Source of the DNA: WTGJ01 sp965237765
GTDB lineage: Bacteria > Chloroflexota > Anaerolineae > Aggregatilineales > Phototrophicaceae
Assembly (NCBI GenBank): GCA_965237765.1
Contig: OZ250157.1
Location: 1,736,001-1,800,000, forward strand
DNA length: 64,000 nt
Reading direction: 5' to 3'
The translations under genes were made by a program, and so were the position numbers. The first letter of the stretch is position 1. Each line of letters opens with the position of its first letter. The notes under the pieces are model-generated. The model searched no databases, was not told the origin of the DNA, and saw only the letters and a list, made by a program, of their open reading frames with translations. This document shows positions 1 to 7,973 of this stretch, one piece after another.

Positions 1-216
1 ATTTGGGATACAGCGTTTTCATATCACCACGGGGAATACGCAGGCATCCCGGCCACCGGCAAGTTGTTGACGCTGCGCGACTTCGATTGGTGGAAGCGCG
101 AGGGCGATTATCTGATCGAGAACTGGGTTCCGATTGATATGATCGATCTCTGCCGCCAGATCGGTGTCGATTTGATGGCGCGCTTGCGAGAGCAGATCGA
201 GGCGCGCCGAAGCTAA
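1..216 (+). CDS. SnoaL-like ester cyclase family protein, C-terminal fragment
   Basis: The reading frame is open from base 1 and ends at TAA 214-216, giving the last 71 residues of a protein whose start lies before the window. The order of residues (GIPATGK, then DFDWWKREGDYLIENWVPID, then IDLCRQIGVDLMARL) fits the last beta strands and helix of SnoaL-like polyketide/ester cyclase folds (NTF2-like), where the phrase 'GIPATGK' and a Trp-rich strand are typical. The exact substrate cannot be told from this fragment. Confidence 0.75.
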   Translation: MWDTAFSYHHGEYAGIPATGKLLTLRDFDWWKREGDYLIENWVPIDMIDLCRQIGVDLMARLREQIEARRS

Positions 217-282
217 GAAGCTGCCAGGTAGCGGCGACAGGCAGAAGAAAGCCGGCTGATTTGCTTTCGTCCGGCGGACAAG

Positions 283-1473
283 TTACTCCTCCGCTTCCAC
301 TTCGGCCCAGATGTCTCGTGCAGCAGCCATCAGCGCATCTCGCTCCTCGGCAGAGAACGCTTTCCCGCGCGTTTCCCCGCGCAGCTCCAGGTAGCGAGTC
401 AGCAAGTCGGCGGGGCCACCGTCGCTTTCCGTCAGGCGCGCGGCGATGGGGCCGCTCAGTTCGCGCTGGCTGGCGGCCACGTGTTCTGCTCCTGCCACCC
501 GCAGCAATTGCCGCAGCGCTCGCTCCGGCAAAGCGGCATCCTGCTCCCGTGTGAGGCGCAATTCGGCGCGCACGATAGCGCCGCTCACTTCCTGTTCGGT
601 GATCGCGTCGCGAAAGGCCGTGAGCGGTTCACTCGCCTCGCGTAAATCGGCAGTGAGGCGCAGGAAGCGGCGCGCCGCCACGGACCAGAAGCGCCAGACT
701 GCCTGGCCGCGTTGGATTTCCGCGCGGATATATCCCTTTTCTTCCTCGGCCGCGCTGAAATCCAACCGCTCCAGGCTGCCGGGATAGACGATCGGCGCCA
801 CATTCGCTTCCCCCAATTGCTGATGCCGGTGCACACCCCCCAGCGCCACATAATCCCAGCAAGGCGCGGCAATCTCGGCCAGCGGGAGCGTCGCGTCGTC
901 CAGACTGTCTTCATCCCCGCCCTGCGCTTCCGCCAGGATGAGGTGCGCGAGCAAGACGCGCGGCGCGTTGCCCTGTTCCGCTTCCCGCGCGAGCGCTTGG
1001 ATGTTCGCCGCGGAATCCGCCCGCCGGAAATCATAAGGAGCGGTCGCCAGTGTCAGCGGGCCGCGCGCGGTGTCGATGTGATGGATGGCGGAATCCGCCG
1101 CGACCAACACGCGCGGCACGGCGAGAGTCGCGAAAATTGCCAGGCTTGAGGCGCGTTCGGCCTGTTGCGGTGCGTCATGCCGCCCGACCAGGAGCACCAG
1201 CGGCGCGATTTTCGCGAGGGCCAACACGCGCTCGGCGAACGCGCGCTGCAGTGTCGGTTCAGGCTGGGGGGATTTGAAGGCGTCGCCGCCGAAGAGGATG
1301 AGATCAGGCGGCTGCGCGCGCGCGTCGGCGATCAGCTCATCGAGCGAGCGGAGCGTATCCTGCGCGCGTGCGGAGAGGCCAGCGGCGCCCATCCGCGCGC
1401 CAAAGCGCTCGAGCCCAAGGTGCAGGTCGGCGAAATGAAGGAGGCGGATCGGCGCTGGCGTGCCCGCGCTCAT
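283..1473 (-). CDS. SbcD-like DNA repair exonuclease family protein, degenerate active site
   Basis: A 396-residue calcineurin-like phosphoesterase of the SbcD/Mre11 type. I chose ATG 1473, which overlaps the stop of dtd (ATGA), rather than an upstream in-frame codon. Motif I is FADLHLG (Asp16, His18) and motif II is FGGDAF. Two later motifs are altered: GNHD reads GRHD, and the GHxH metal motif reads GGVH, so two metal ligands of the family appear lost. The YPGSLERLDF segment typical of SbcD follows. Family members process DNA ends with an SbcC ATPase; no sbcC lies next to it here. It is the last gene of a minus-strand unit DinB-like, dtd, sbcD-like. Inference: nuclease activity may be lost or altered. 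Confidence 0.8.
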   Translation of the reverse strand: MSAGTPAPIRLLHFADLHLGLERFGARMGAAGLSARAQDTLRSLDELIADARAQPPDLILFGGDAFKSPQPEPTLQRAFAERVLALAKIAPLVLLVGRHDAPQQAERASSLAIFATLAVPRVLVAADSAIHHIDTARGPLTLATAPYDFRRADSAANIQALAREAEQGNAPRVLLAHLILAEAQGGDEDSLDDATLPLAEIAAPCWDYVALGGVHRHQQLGEANVAPIVYPGSLERLDFSAAEEEKGYIRAEIQRGQAVWRFWSVAARRFLRLTADLREASEPLTAFRDAITEQEVSGAIVRAELRLTREQDAALPERALRQLLRVAGAEHVAASQRELSGPIAARLTESDGGPADLLTRYLELRGETRGKAFSAEERDALMAAARDIWAEVEAEE

Positions 1474-1928
1474 CGGCGGGTGAATTCGGCCGTATCCAGC
1501 CAGAAGGTCGCCGGGCCATCGTTGTGGATTTCGACGCACATCGTCGCGCCGAATTGTCCTTCGGCGACGGGGGCGAGTCCTTCCTGGCGCAAGCGCTCAG
1601 CGAAAGCCCGTACGAGCGGCTCGGCCTGCGGCGGCGCGGCGGCGCGTATGTAGCTCGGGCGGCGGCCCTTGCGCATATCGGCGTATAGCGTGAATTGAGA
1701 TACGACGAGCGCGCCCAGGCCCGCGTCGATCGCCGAAACGTTCATTACGCCCGCTGCGTCGTCGAAAACCCGCAAACCGGCTGCCTTGCGCGCCAACCAG
1801 GCCGCTTCCGCTTCGCCATCTTCATGCTGGACGCCGAGCAGGATCGCCAGTCCCGCTCCAATTTCGCCGATCACCACCTCATCCACCAGCACGCGCGCGC
1901 GGGAGACGCGTTGCAGCAAAGCGCGCAT
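1470..1928 (-). CDS. dtd: D-aminoacyl-tRNA deacylase
   Basis: 152 residues, the usual length of Dtd. It hydrolyses D-aminoacyl-tRNA (and Gly-tRNAAla) in the cytoplasm. Seen: N-terminal MRALLQRVSRARVLV, the VVSQFTLYAD motif in the middle, and a C-terminal NDGPAT, where most homologues have NxGPVT (the Gly-cisPro motif). The ATG at 1928 overlaps the TGA of the DinB-like gene, and its own TGA overlaps the ATG of the sbcD-like gene, so the three are translationally coupled. A longer upstream reading frame exists but adds non-homologous sequence. Confidence 0.95.
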   Translation of the reverse strand: MRALLQRVSRARVLVDEVVIGEIGAGLAILLGVQHEDGEAEAAWLARKAAGLRVFDDAAGVMNVSAIDAGLGALVVSQFTLYADMRKGRRPSYIRAAAPPQAEPLVRAFAERLRQEGLAPVAEGQFGATMCVEIHNDGPATFWLDTAEFTRR

Positions 1929-2473
1929 CAAACTTCGCTCTCTGAAGATGTGGGCGGGGCGGGTTGCGGCGCGGCGTCCTGCGCCTCGATCTGCTGCAAG
2001 TGCTCCTGCCAATGGTGCAGGAAGTAAATCTGCGCCGCGCGCTCGACTGTGCTCCAGGTTTCCGTCCGCGGCAGCCAGACGCGCGTGCTCAGCATCGCCA
2101 ACGGCAGGTGGCGCACGAAGTCGCAAAGACGCTCGCAATGCTCGTCGATGCGAACGAAGGTCTTTTCCAGCGGGGTGTGTTGGAAGAAGCGGCGTTGCCA
2201 ATCGTTCAACCCGTGCAGCCGCTGGGCAGAGAAGCGCGGCCGGATGCCGATCAGCGCCGCCTGCAATTGCCAGCGCCCCAGCGTATCCAGCGCGTTCAGA
2301 TGCGCGAGCAGACTGGCTAATGACCAGCCATCGTATGACGGCTCATAGGCTGTATCCTGGCGCAATTGGGCGGTTTGCTGCGTACGCTGGCGAATTTCCC
2401 GTATGGCCTGCGCCAGACGCTCCCGTTCGAGCTCGTCATCCAAGTAGATCCAGACCGGCTCTGGAGTTGTCAT
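1928..2473 (-). CDS. DinB-like four-helix protein
   Basis: 181 residues. The segment SYDGWSLASLLAHLNALDTLG and the later TWSTVERAAQIYFLHHWQEHL give the His-containing helices typical of the DinB/DfsB superfamily (metal-binding four-helix bundle, often thiol-dependent transferases; role in this case unknown). Three histidines (in LLAHLNA, EHCERL and LHHWQEH) could form the metal site. First gene of the unit with dtd and the sbcD-like gene; the -10 box at 2480-2485 is only 6 nt from its ATG, so the transcript is probably leaderless. Confidence 0.75.
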   Translation of the reverse strand: MTTPEPVWIYLDDELERERLAQAIREIRQRTQQTAQLRQDTAYEPSYDGWSLASLLAHLNALDTLGRWQLQAALIGIRPRFSAQRLHGLNDWQRRFFQHTPLEKTFVRIDEHCERLCDFVRHLPLAMLSTRVWLPRTETWSTVERAAQIYFLHHWQEHLQQIEAQDAAPQPAPPTSSESEV

Positions 2474-2477
2474 GCGG

Positions 2478-3515
2478 CTATTCTAACACTGGCTGGCAAT
2501 CAATGCGTTGTGGCAACCAGGTGGGGAACAGGTTGTCGTGCGCGCCATCTGTCAGGGTCTGGTCCGCTCGCTCGCCCGGCGCCTTCTGGTAGAGGTGCCA
2601 GTGGCCGCTCTCGTTGCTGACATACACGTGCGAAGCGCCATCAGGCGAGAGGGCGGCGCCGCCAGCAAAACTCTTCCCCGTGGCCAGCTCATGTGCTTCG
2701 CTGCCGTCCGGGCGGACGACGTAAATGCGCAGCGAGCCCGCGCGCAGCGGCTCATCGCGCTCGGAAAAGAAAGCGATCCATTCGCCATCCAGCGACCAGA
2801 AAGGCGCGAAATCCTCCGCGGGGTGCGGCGCGAGCGGGATGATTTCGCCACCGGCATAGGGCATCAGGTAGACGTCTTCGCCGCCGGCGCGGTTAGAGAT
2901 GAAGGCGACCCAGCGCCCATCTGGCGAGATTTCAGGCATCCATTCGCGCAGGGGCGCGCCGTCACTGATCTGGCGCGGTGCTTCGTAGGTTTCGCCCACT
3001 TCATCCTGCTCGCTCTCGTAAGCGAAGACCTCCAGCTGAGAGCGAATTTCGCGCAGGGAACTGCCGATGCGGGCGATCTGGCCATCCGCGCCGCGCAACC
3101 AGCGCGCACCCCAATCGATGCGCCCCTTGGCGTAGGTCTCGAGCGCGATGGTGACGATGTCCTGGCCGCCAAAAACGACCTCGCGGCCGCTCTCCAGGTC
3201 CATCAGGGTAGCCAGGTCGCTGCCTTCAGCGGTGGAAACAAAGAGCATGGCGCCGCCATCGAAAGAAAAAGCGGGAAAGAAGTCATGCACGGCGCTCCGC
3301 GTCAAGTTGGTGAGCGTGCCGCTCGCATCGAGGCAGAAGATATCCCAATTGCCTTCGCGGTTGCTCATGAAAGCGATGGGCCCGCCGGGCGTGCTGAGCG
3401 GTACGGCCGGTTTGGCGCGAAAAAAACGCCAGGCAAAGAAGGCGGCCAGGGCGCAAACGAGCAGGAAGAAAGCGGTGATCGCATAGCGGCGGCGAGCGCG
3501 GGTGTTGGCGTGCAT
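2478..3515 (-). CDS. Membrane-anchored TolB/PD40-type beta-propeller protein
   Basis: 345 residues. Residues 9-33 form one N-terminal membrane anchor after a basic stretch (RARRR), so the propeller lies outside the membrane. Then come WD40-like PD40 blades: GPIAFMSNREGNWDIF, FFPAFSFDGGAMLFVS, WMPEISPDGRWVAFISNRAGGEDVYLM, FAPFWSLDGEWIAFFSERD, and GAALSPDGASHVYVSNESGHWHLY. Such blades mediate protein or ligand binding; the partner is unknown. The -10 box at 3523-3528 is 7 nt from the ATG. The stop lies 5 nt from the start of the DinB-like gene region, same strand. Confidence 0.85.
   Translation of the reverse strand: MHANTRARRRYAITAFFLLVCALAAFFAWRFFRAKPAVPLSTPGGPIAFMSNREGNWDIFCLDASGTLTNLTRSAVHDFFPAFSFDGGAMLFVSTAEGSDLATLMDLESGREVVFGGQDIVTIALETYAKGRIDWGARWLRGADGQIARIGSSLREIRSQLEVFAYESEQDEVGETYEAPRQISDGAPLREWMPEISPDGRWVAFISNRAGGEDVYLMPYAGGEIIPLAPHPAEDFAPFWSLDGEWIAFFSERDEPLRAGSLRIYVVRPDGSEAHELATGKSFAGGAALSPDGASHVYVSNESGHWHLYQKAPGERADQTLTDGAHDNLFPTWLPQRIDCQPVLE
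2480..2485 (-). promoter_or_regulatory. -10 box (TAGAAT) of a leaderless promoter
   Basis: On the minus strand TAGAAT is followed by 6 nt and then the ATG (2473) of the DinB-like gene. No Shine-Dalgarno sequence fits. A start of transcription about 7 nt after the -10 box would fall on the start codon. Confidence 0.5.
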
Positions 3516-3522
3516 TTGGCGC

Positions 3523-3528
3523 AGTATA
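3523..3528 (-). promoter_or_regulatory. -10 box (TATACT) of a leaderless promoter
   Basis: Minus-strand TATACT, 7 nt, then ATG 3515 of the propeller protein. The spacing matches the other leaderless candidates in this window. Confidence 0.5.
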
Positions 3529-3682
3529 GTGCGTAGCGGCGCGCCGGCCTGCTAGGGTTTCTCGAAGAGATGCGTTTCGTTTTCGGCGCCAACCTGCGCG
3601 AGTGGCGAATCCCCGCTCACACTTCCTAAGCGCTCTCGATTCGGGTAAAATGGGAACAGATGCGACCGCAGCAGGAGCGCCA

Positions 3683-4087
3683 ATGGCCACTTCCGCGCGC
3701 AGCTGGTTTTATTCCACGCCCGAGCCGCGCCCCTATTACATCGAGGAGCGCGTCAACCACACGCTCTGGCGCAACCGTATGCAGGGCATCTCGATGACCT
3801 GCACGCAGGCGACGGCGCCCATACAGATGCACGGCCGCTGGCGGGATATGCCCGTCAACTTTGAATGGCAACCGGGCGCCTATTTCATCCTGCGCAGTGG
3901 CGAGGAAGCGCGCGAATTGATTGGAGTGATGCGCCAGGTGTTGATGACGCGCCCCCATTTCGCCTATACCGATGCGGCCGGCCAATTCGTCGTCGAATGG
4001 CATTTGCAAGAGGCGGAAGCGCGTTGGGGCGCCCTGCGCAACAACAATGCCTTGCGCGGCTTGCAACGCTTGCGCGAAGCCTCATAA
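3683..4087 (+). CDS. Hypothetical protein, conserved-looking
   Basis: 134 residues if it starts at ATG 3683, which follows AGGAG (3673-3677) by 5 nt; an earlier in-frame ATG at 3602 has no ribosome site. A TAAAAT at 3646-3651 could be its -10 box. The protein has no membrane segment or known motif I can name. It is rich in Trp and Arg (RPYYIEERVNHTLWRNRMQG; NFEWQPGAYFILRSGEEARELI) and ends in a basic helix. It precedes the OsmC gene by 24 nt and is probably in the same transcript. Function unknown. Confidence 0.6.
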   Translation: MATSARSWFYSTPEPRPYYIEERVNHTLWRNRMQGISMTCTQATAPIQMHGRWRDMPVNFEWQPGAYFILRSGEEARELIGVMRQVLMTRPHFAYTDAAGQFVVEWHLQEAEARWGALRNNNALRGLQRLREAS

Positions 4088-4111
4088 CCGAGCAAAGGAG
4101 ACGAGAAAAGT

Positions 4112-4549
4112 ATGAAGGCGACGACCAAACTCCGGGATAGCGCGCGCACCACAGTCCGCATGCGCGGCTTCACGATCCATATGGATGAGCCGCGCGACTC
4201 CGGTGGTGATGATAGCGCGCCCAGACCTACTGAGATGCTGGCCGGCGCCCTCGGCAGCTGCATGGCCATCACCGCCAAGATGTACGCCGAACGCAAAGGC
4301 TGGCCGCTCCAGGGTGTGGATGTGGATATCGAGATCGTGCGCTTCCTGGCGGGCGATTATCCCAGCGCCGCCGGGCAGACTGGTTATGTCCACGAAGTGC
4401 GCGAGCATGTAACGCTGCACGGCCCGCTGGATGAGAGTCAGCGCGTGCGCCTGTTGCAAATTGCCCAGCGCTGCCCGGTGAGCCGCGCCCTGGGTACGCC
4501 TAGCTACTTCGTCGCGCAGCTCCATGCTGGCGAGGGCGCGTCCGCTTAA
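4112..4549 (+). CDS. OsmC/Ohr family peroxide-reducing protein
   Basis: 145 residues, normal for the family. OsmC/Ohr proteins reduce organic hydroperoxides with two cysteines. Both are present: Cys in GALGSCMAITAKMYAERKG (about residue 50) and Cys in QRCPVSRAL (about residue 119). The RPTEMLAGALGSC phrase is typical of OsmC. An AAAGGAG ribosome site precedes the ATG. It follows the hypothetical gene at 3683. Confidence 0.92.
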   Translation: MKATTKLRDSARTTVRMRGFTIHMDEPRDSGGDDSAPRPTEMLAGALGSCMAITAKMYAERKGWPLQGVDVDIEIVRFLAGDYPSAAGQTGYVHEVREHVTLHGPLDESQRVRLLQIAQRCPVSRALGTPSYFVAQLHAGEGASA

Positions 4550-4615
4550 TCGCGACGCGGCAGCGCCATTCCCGAACACTACCTCCTGAGCGAAGATCTG
4601 GCGCAGGCAGCGCGC

Positions 4616-5290
4616 ATGGCAGCCGCGCTCTTGCCCTTTGTCTATGAAGAGCGGCTGACCGGCGCGCTCTTTGGCGGCGCTTTTGCCCGCGAAGGGCGCG
4701 CACAACCGCAGCTCGCGCTCGGCGAATTGCTCCTGCGGCGGCGCCGCCTGAGTCTGCTGCTCGCGGACGAGGGCGATACCACCCAACGCGCGCGCTTGGC
4801 GGAAATCGCCGCGCAGCACGAAGCGGTCTGCCGCGAATGGAGCGTGCACTATCGGCGCAAGCTCAACGCCGAGCTGGATTGGCGCGCGCGGCGCTTGCGG
4901 GCCTTCCTCCAAGATCAGCGCGAGGAGGGTGGTGCTATGGCCGGCTTTGGCGCGGAGGCCGGGCGGCGCACTCTGGCGCAGGAATTGTGGCGCGAGCTGG
5001 TGGCGCGAGAATATGCCGAAGATGCGAAACGCGCGCGGCGCGAGTTGGCGGCCATCGATGGCCAGCTGCGCCCCCTGACGCGGCCGGCTCCCTTCCGCTG
5101 GGATGCTCACTTGCGCCCCGTTTACCCAAAAGATGAATACTGGTGGCTATACGCGGCAGCGCGTGACGGCACTTCGCGGCCGCAAGAAGCGCGTGACGGC
5201 ACTTCGCGGCCGCAAGAAGCGCGTGACGGCACTTCGCGACCGCAAGAAGCGCGTGCCAGCGATCCTCAGGATCGCCCTTCGCGGACTTAA
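4616..5290 (+). CDS. Hypothetical protein with a repeat-encoded C-terminal tail
   Basis: 224 residues from ATG 4616; the frame is open back to the OsmC stop, and the peptide before the ATG (EHYLLSEDLAQAAR) looks like genuine protein, so a non-ATG start up to 17 codons upstream is possible. Residues 1-175 are an alpha-helical, Arg/Glu-rich region with no motif I recognise, ending in an aromatic patch DEYWWLYAA. The last 45 residues are three copies of a 10-residue unit (RDGTSRPQEA) encoded by the 30-bp element at 5161-5260, clearly a later addition. Stop is 8 nt from the next gene. Function unknown. Confidence 0.6.
   Translation: MAAALLPFVYEERLTGALFGGAFAREGRAQPQLALGELLLRRRRLSLLLADEGDTTQRARLAEIAAQHEAVCREWSVHYRRKLNAELDWRARRLRAFLQDQREEGGAMAGFGAEAGRRTLAQELWRELVAREYAEDAKRARRELAAIDGQLRPLTRPAPFRWDAHLRPVYPKDEYWWLYAAARDGTSRPQEARDGTSRPQEARDGTSRPQEARASDPQDRPSRT
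5161..5260 (+). repeat. Three tandem copies of the dispersed 30-bp palindromic element
   Basis: Units at 5161-5190, 5191-5220 and 5221-5250, followed by 10 bp of a fourth. The third has one G-to-A change. Each unit reads GCGTGACGGCACTTCGCGGC then CGCAAGAAGC. Most other copies have GTGCCGGCAC, a perfect 10-bp palindrome, where this one has GTGACGGCAC; all share GCGGCCGC. The array is in frame with the host gene. Confidence 0.95.
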
Positions 5291-5298
5291 GAGGCGCC

Positions 5299-5871
5299 TT
5301 GAGGCTCTTTCTCGCGCTCGATCTGGATGACGCGCAACGGGCCGCGCTGACGGCTTTGCGGGGCGAAGCGCCGACCCCAATTGTGCGGGCCGGGCGTTGG
5401 CTGCCGCTGGCCAACCTGCACCTGACGCTGCGCTTCCTGGGCGATTGGCCGGAGCAGCGGCTGGGCGAGCTGACGGCCTCCCTGACAGAAGCGCGTGCCA
5501 CAGTTGCGCCCTTGCGTTTGTGCGGTCTGGGCTGTTTCCCGAAGCGGGGAAATGCGCGCGTGCTCTGGGTGGGCGTGGCGGCGGAAGCGGCCCTAGGCGA
5601 TTGTGATGCGAAAGTGACGCAGGCGCTGGCAGGATTGGGTTTTTCGGCGCCGGAGCGGCCCTTCGCGCCGCGGCGCTCCTTCACGCCGCACATCACCCTG
5701 GCCCGTTTTCGGCCGCCCCTAGCGCGGGCGGAGCTGGCGCCCTGGCTGGCAGCGCGGCGGGAATGGGAAGGGCCAACAGCGTTGGCGGCCCATTTCACGC
5801 TCTACGAGAGCAAGTTGGGCGGCGGCGCACCGCGGTATATACCCTTGGCGCGTTTCCCACTATTGCCATGA
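5299..5871 (+). CDS. thpR: RNA 2',3'-cyclic phosphodiesterase (2H family)
   Basis: 190 residues from TTG 5299. 2H phosphoesterases of the LigT/ThpR type open 2',3'-cyclic phosphates on RNA. Both HxT signature motifs are visible: HLTLRFLGD at His41 and HITLARF near residue 132, at the usual spacing of about 90. N-terminal MRLFLALDL is the classic first strand. It follows the repeat-tailed hypothetical by 8 nt and is probably co-transcribed. Confidence 0.92.
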   Translation: MRLFLALDLDDAQRAALTALRGEAPTPIVRAGRWLPLANLHLTLRFLGDWPEQRLGELTASLTEARATVAPLRLCGLGCFPKRGNARVLWVGVAAEAALGDCDAKVTQALAGLGFSAPERPFAPRRSFTPHITLARFRPPLARAELAPWLAARREWEGPTALAAHFTLYESKLGGGAPRYIPLARFPLLP

Positions 5872-5905
5872 TGCCGGCGCCGAGCACGGGCTAATCCGGG
5901 GCCGC

Positions 5906-5911
5906 TATAAT
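5906..5911 (+). promoter_or_regulatory. -10 box (TATAAT) of a leaderless promoter
   Basis: A perfect TATAAT lies 7 nt before ATG 5919. It overlaps the earlier in-frame ATG at 5910, which therefore cannot be the start if this promoter is real. No Shine-Dalgarno sequence precedes 5919. Confidence 0.55.
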
Positions 5912-5918
5912 GCCCCCT

Positions 5919-6734
5919 ATGAATGGGCCAACCCACGAGCGCCGACCCAACCCGGGCATAACGGATGATCAGATCCTGGATACGCAAATGATCACCACGC
6001 AATTGCGTGATACTTGGGGCTCGAATTTTATGCTGCGCGCCGATTTGCCCCTCAGTGTGCTCATCCCTTGCTACAACGAAGCGCCGACCATCGAGCAGGT
6101 CGTGCGCCGCGTGCTGGCGACGGAGCTGGCGTACGAAATCCTCGTCGTTGACGATGGCTCAACGGATGGCACGCGCGAGATTCTGCGGCGGTTGGAAGGC
6201 GAAGAAATCCCCGCGCTGCGCGTGCATTACGCCGAGCGCAACCGAGGCAAAGGCGCGGCCCTGCGGCAGGCTTTCAAGCTGGCGACGGGCGAAATCTTCA
6301 TCATTCAAGATGCGGACTTGGAATACGACCCGCGCGATTACCCGATCCTGTTGAAGCCGCTGCACGAGGGCATCGCGCGCGTCGTCTATGGCTCGCGCTT
6401 CCTCGGCGGCCCGCGCAAGGCGATGAATTTTTGGAATATGGTCGCTAACAAACTGCTCACTTTGCAGACGAATATACTGTTCAACGCCATCTTGAGCGAT
6501 ATGGAAACCTGCTATAAAGCGTTCCGCCGCGAAGTGATTACCGGGATGCCCCTGAACGCGCGCGGTTTTGAATTCGAGCCCGAATTCACTGCCAAAGTGC
6601 TCAAGGGGGGCATCCGCATCTACGAAGTTCCGATCACGTACAACGGCCGCGAATGGAACGAGGGCAAGAAGATCAAATGGACGGACGCCTTTGTCGCTGC
6701 CTGGACGTTGATCCGTTACCGCATCACCGACTGA
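5919..6734 (+). CDS. Family 2 glycosyltransferase, dolichol-phosphate mannosyltransferase type
   Basis: 271 residues. GT-A fold: LSVLIPCYNEAPTIEQVV at the start of the domain, VVDDGSTDGTREIL, then the metal-binding DADLEYDP, and GSRFLGG. The lack of C-terminal membrane helices fits the cytosolic DPM1-like subgroup that transfers a sugar from a nucleotide donor to a polyprenyl phosphate. The stretch ILSDMETCYKAFRREV and GFEFEPEFTAKV are typical of that group. Start chosen at 5919 because of the -10 box at 5906. Confidence 0.9.
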   Translation: MNGPTHERRPNPGITDDQILDTQMITTQLRDTWGSNFMLRADLPLSVLIPCYNEAPTIEQVVRRVLATELAYEILVVDDGSTDGTREILRRLEGEEIPALRVHYAERNRGKGAALRQAFKLATGEIFIIQDADLEYDPRDYPILLKPLHEGIARVVYGSRFLGGPRKAMNFWNMVANKLLTLQTNILFNAILSDMETCYKAFRREVITGMPLNARGFEFEPEFTAKVLKGGIRIYEVPITYNGREWNEGKKIKWTDAFVAAWTLIRYRITD

Positions 6735-6752
6735 ACGCAATATGAGAGCGCC

Positions 6753-7856
6753 GTGAGCCCCGCCCTGGCGAGCACACCGCGCGCGGATGGCTTCCTCATG
6801 CCGGGCGAATTCGAGGCGCATAAGGGTTGTTGGCTGCTCTGGCCAGAGCGGACGGATACCTGGCGCGCTGGCGCCAAGCCGGCCCAGCGCACCTTCGCCC
6901 GCGTCGCCGCGGCCATCGCCGAATGCGAGCGCGTCACCGTCGGTGTTTCGCGGGGACAATTCCGCCACGCCCTCGTCGCCTTGCCAGATTCCGTGCGCCT
7001 CGTCGAGATGAGCGCGGACGACGCCTGGATGCGCGATTGTGGCCCGACCTTCCTGCGCGGCCAGGACGGCCAAATTCGCGGCGTCGATTGGCAATTCAAC
7101 GCCTGGGGCGGCCTGCGGGGCGGCGCCTATTTCCCCTGGGACCAAGACGAGCTGGTCGCGCGGAAGGTCCTGGAGATCGAGCGCTTGCCGCGCTACGAAG
7201 CGCCGCTCGTGCTGGAAGGCGGTAGTATCCATAGCGACGGCCAGGGCACGCTACTCACGACCGAATCCTGCCTGCTGCACCAGAACCGCAACCCGGGCAT
7301 GAGCCGCGCGCAGATCGAGAGCCACTTGCGCGAATACACCGGCGCCGAACGCGTGCTCTGGCTACCCATCGGCCTCGATAGCGATGAGACGGATGGCCAT
7401 GTGGATAACCTCGCGTGTTTCCTGGCGCCAGGCGTGGTCGCGTTGGCCTGGGAGGAAGATGAAAGCGACCCAAATTTCGCCATCACACGCGCGGCGGCCG
7501 AGGCGCTCTCGTGTGAACGGGACGCGCGCGGGCGGCCGCTGGCGATTCACAAAATCCCACTGCCGCCGCCGCTGTACATGACGGAGGCGGAGGCGATCGG
7601 TATCGACCGGACGGAGCGCGCGCGCCTTCGGCCAGGGGGGCAGCGCCTGGCCGCTTCGTATGTGAATTTCTACTTCGCGAATGGCGCTTGCATCGTACCC
7701 ACTTTTGGCGTGGCGCAGGACGAAGCGGCGCTGGCGCAGTTGGGCGCGCTATGCCGTGAGCGGCGCATCGTCGGCATCCCGAGCCGCGAGATTGTGTTGG
7801 GCGGCGGCAACATCCATTGCATCACGCAGCAGCAACCGGCGGGGGCAAATCGCTAG
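6753..7856 (+). CDS. aguA: Agmatine deiminase
   Basis: 367 residues from GTG 6753, 18 nt after the glycosyltransferase. The enzyme turns agmatine into N-carbamoylputrescine and ammonia (putrescine route). Peptidylarginine-deiminase fold: MPGEFEAHKGCWLLWPERTDTWR near the N-terminus, DAWMRDCGPTFL, EGGSIHSDGQGTLLTTESCLL, the DETDGHVDN segment with its catalytic Asp and His, and the nucleophile Cys356 in GGGNIHCITQQQP. All catalytic residues I know for the family are present. No aguB lies nearby. Confidence 0.95.
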   Translation: MSPALASTPRADGFLMPGEFEAHKGCWLLWPERTDTWRAGAKPAQRTFARVAAAIAECERVTVGVSRGQFRHALVALPDSVRLVEMSADDAWMRDCGPTFLRGQDGQIRGVDWQFNAWGGLRGGAYFPWDQDELVARKVLEIERLPRYEAPLVLEGGSIHSDGQGTLLTTESCLLHQNRNPGMSRAQIESHLREYTGAERVLWLPIGLDSDETDGHVDNLACFLAPGVVALAWEEDESDPNFAITRAAAEALSCERDARGRPLAIHKIPLPPPLYMTEAEAIGIDRTERARLRPGGQRLAASYVNFYFANGACIVPTFGVAQDEAALAQLGALCRERRIVGIPSREIVLGGGNIHCITQQQPAGANR

Positions 7857-7973
7857 CTACGGGCGGGGGATGGCAGCGCCAATCGCTTGCTGTTGTGCAA
7901 AAATATGGAGTGTGTACTTTCATACTAACATACTAAGGATCGCGGATATGTTTTTCTGGCAGTGGGGTGGGCG

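Noticed and set aside
5161..5260. Possible CRISPR array (three 30-bp direct repeats)
   Set aside because: The copies are directly adjacent with no spacers, lie in frame in a gene, and the same unit is found singly elsewhere.
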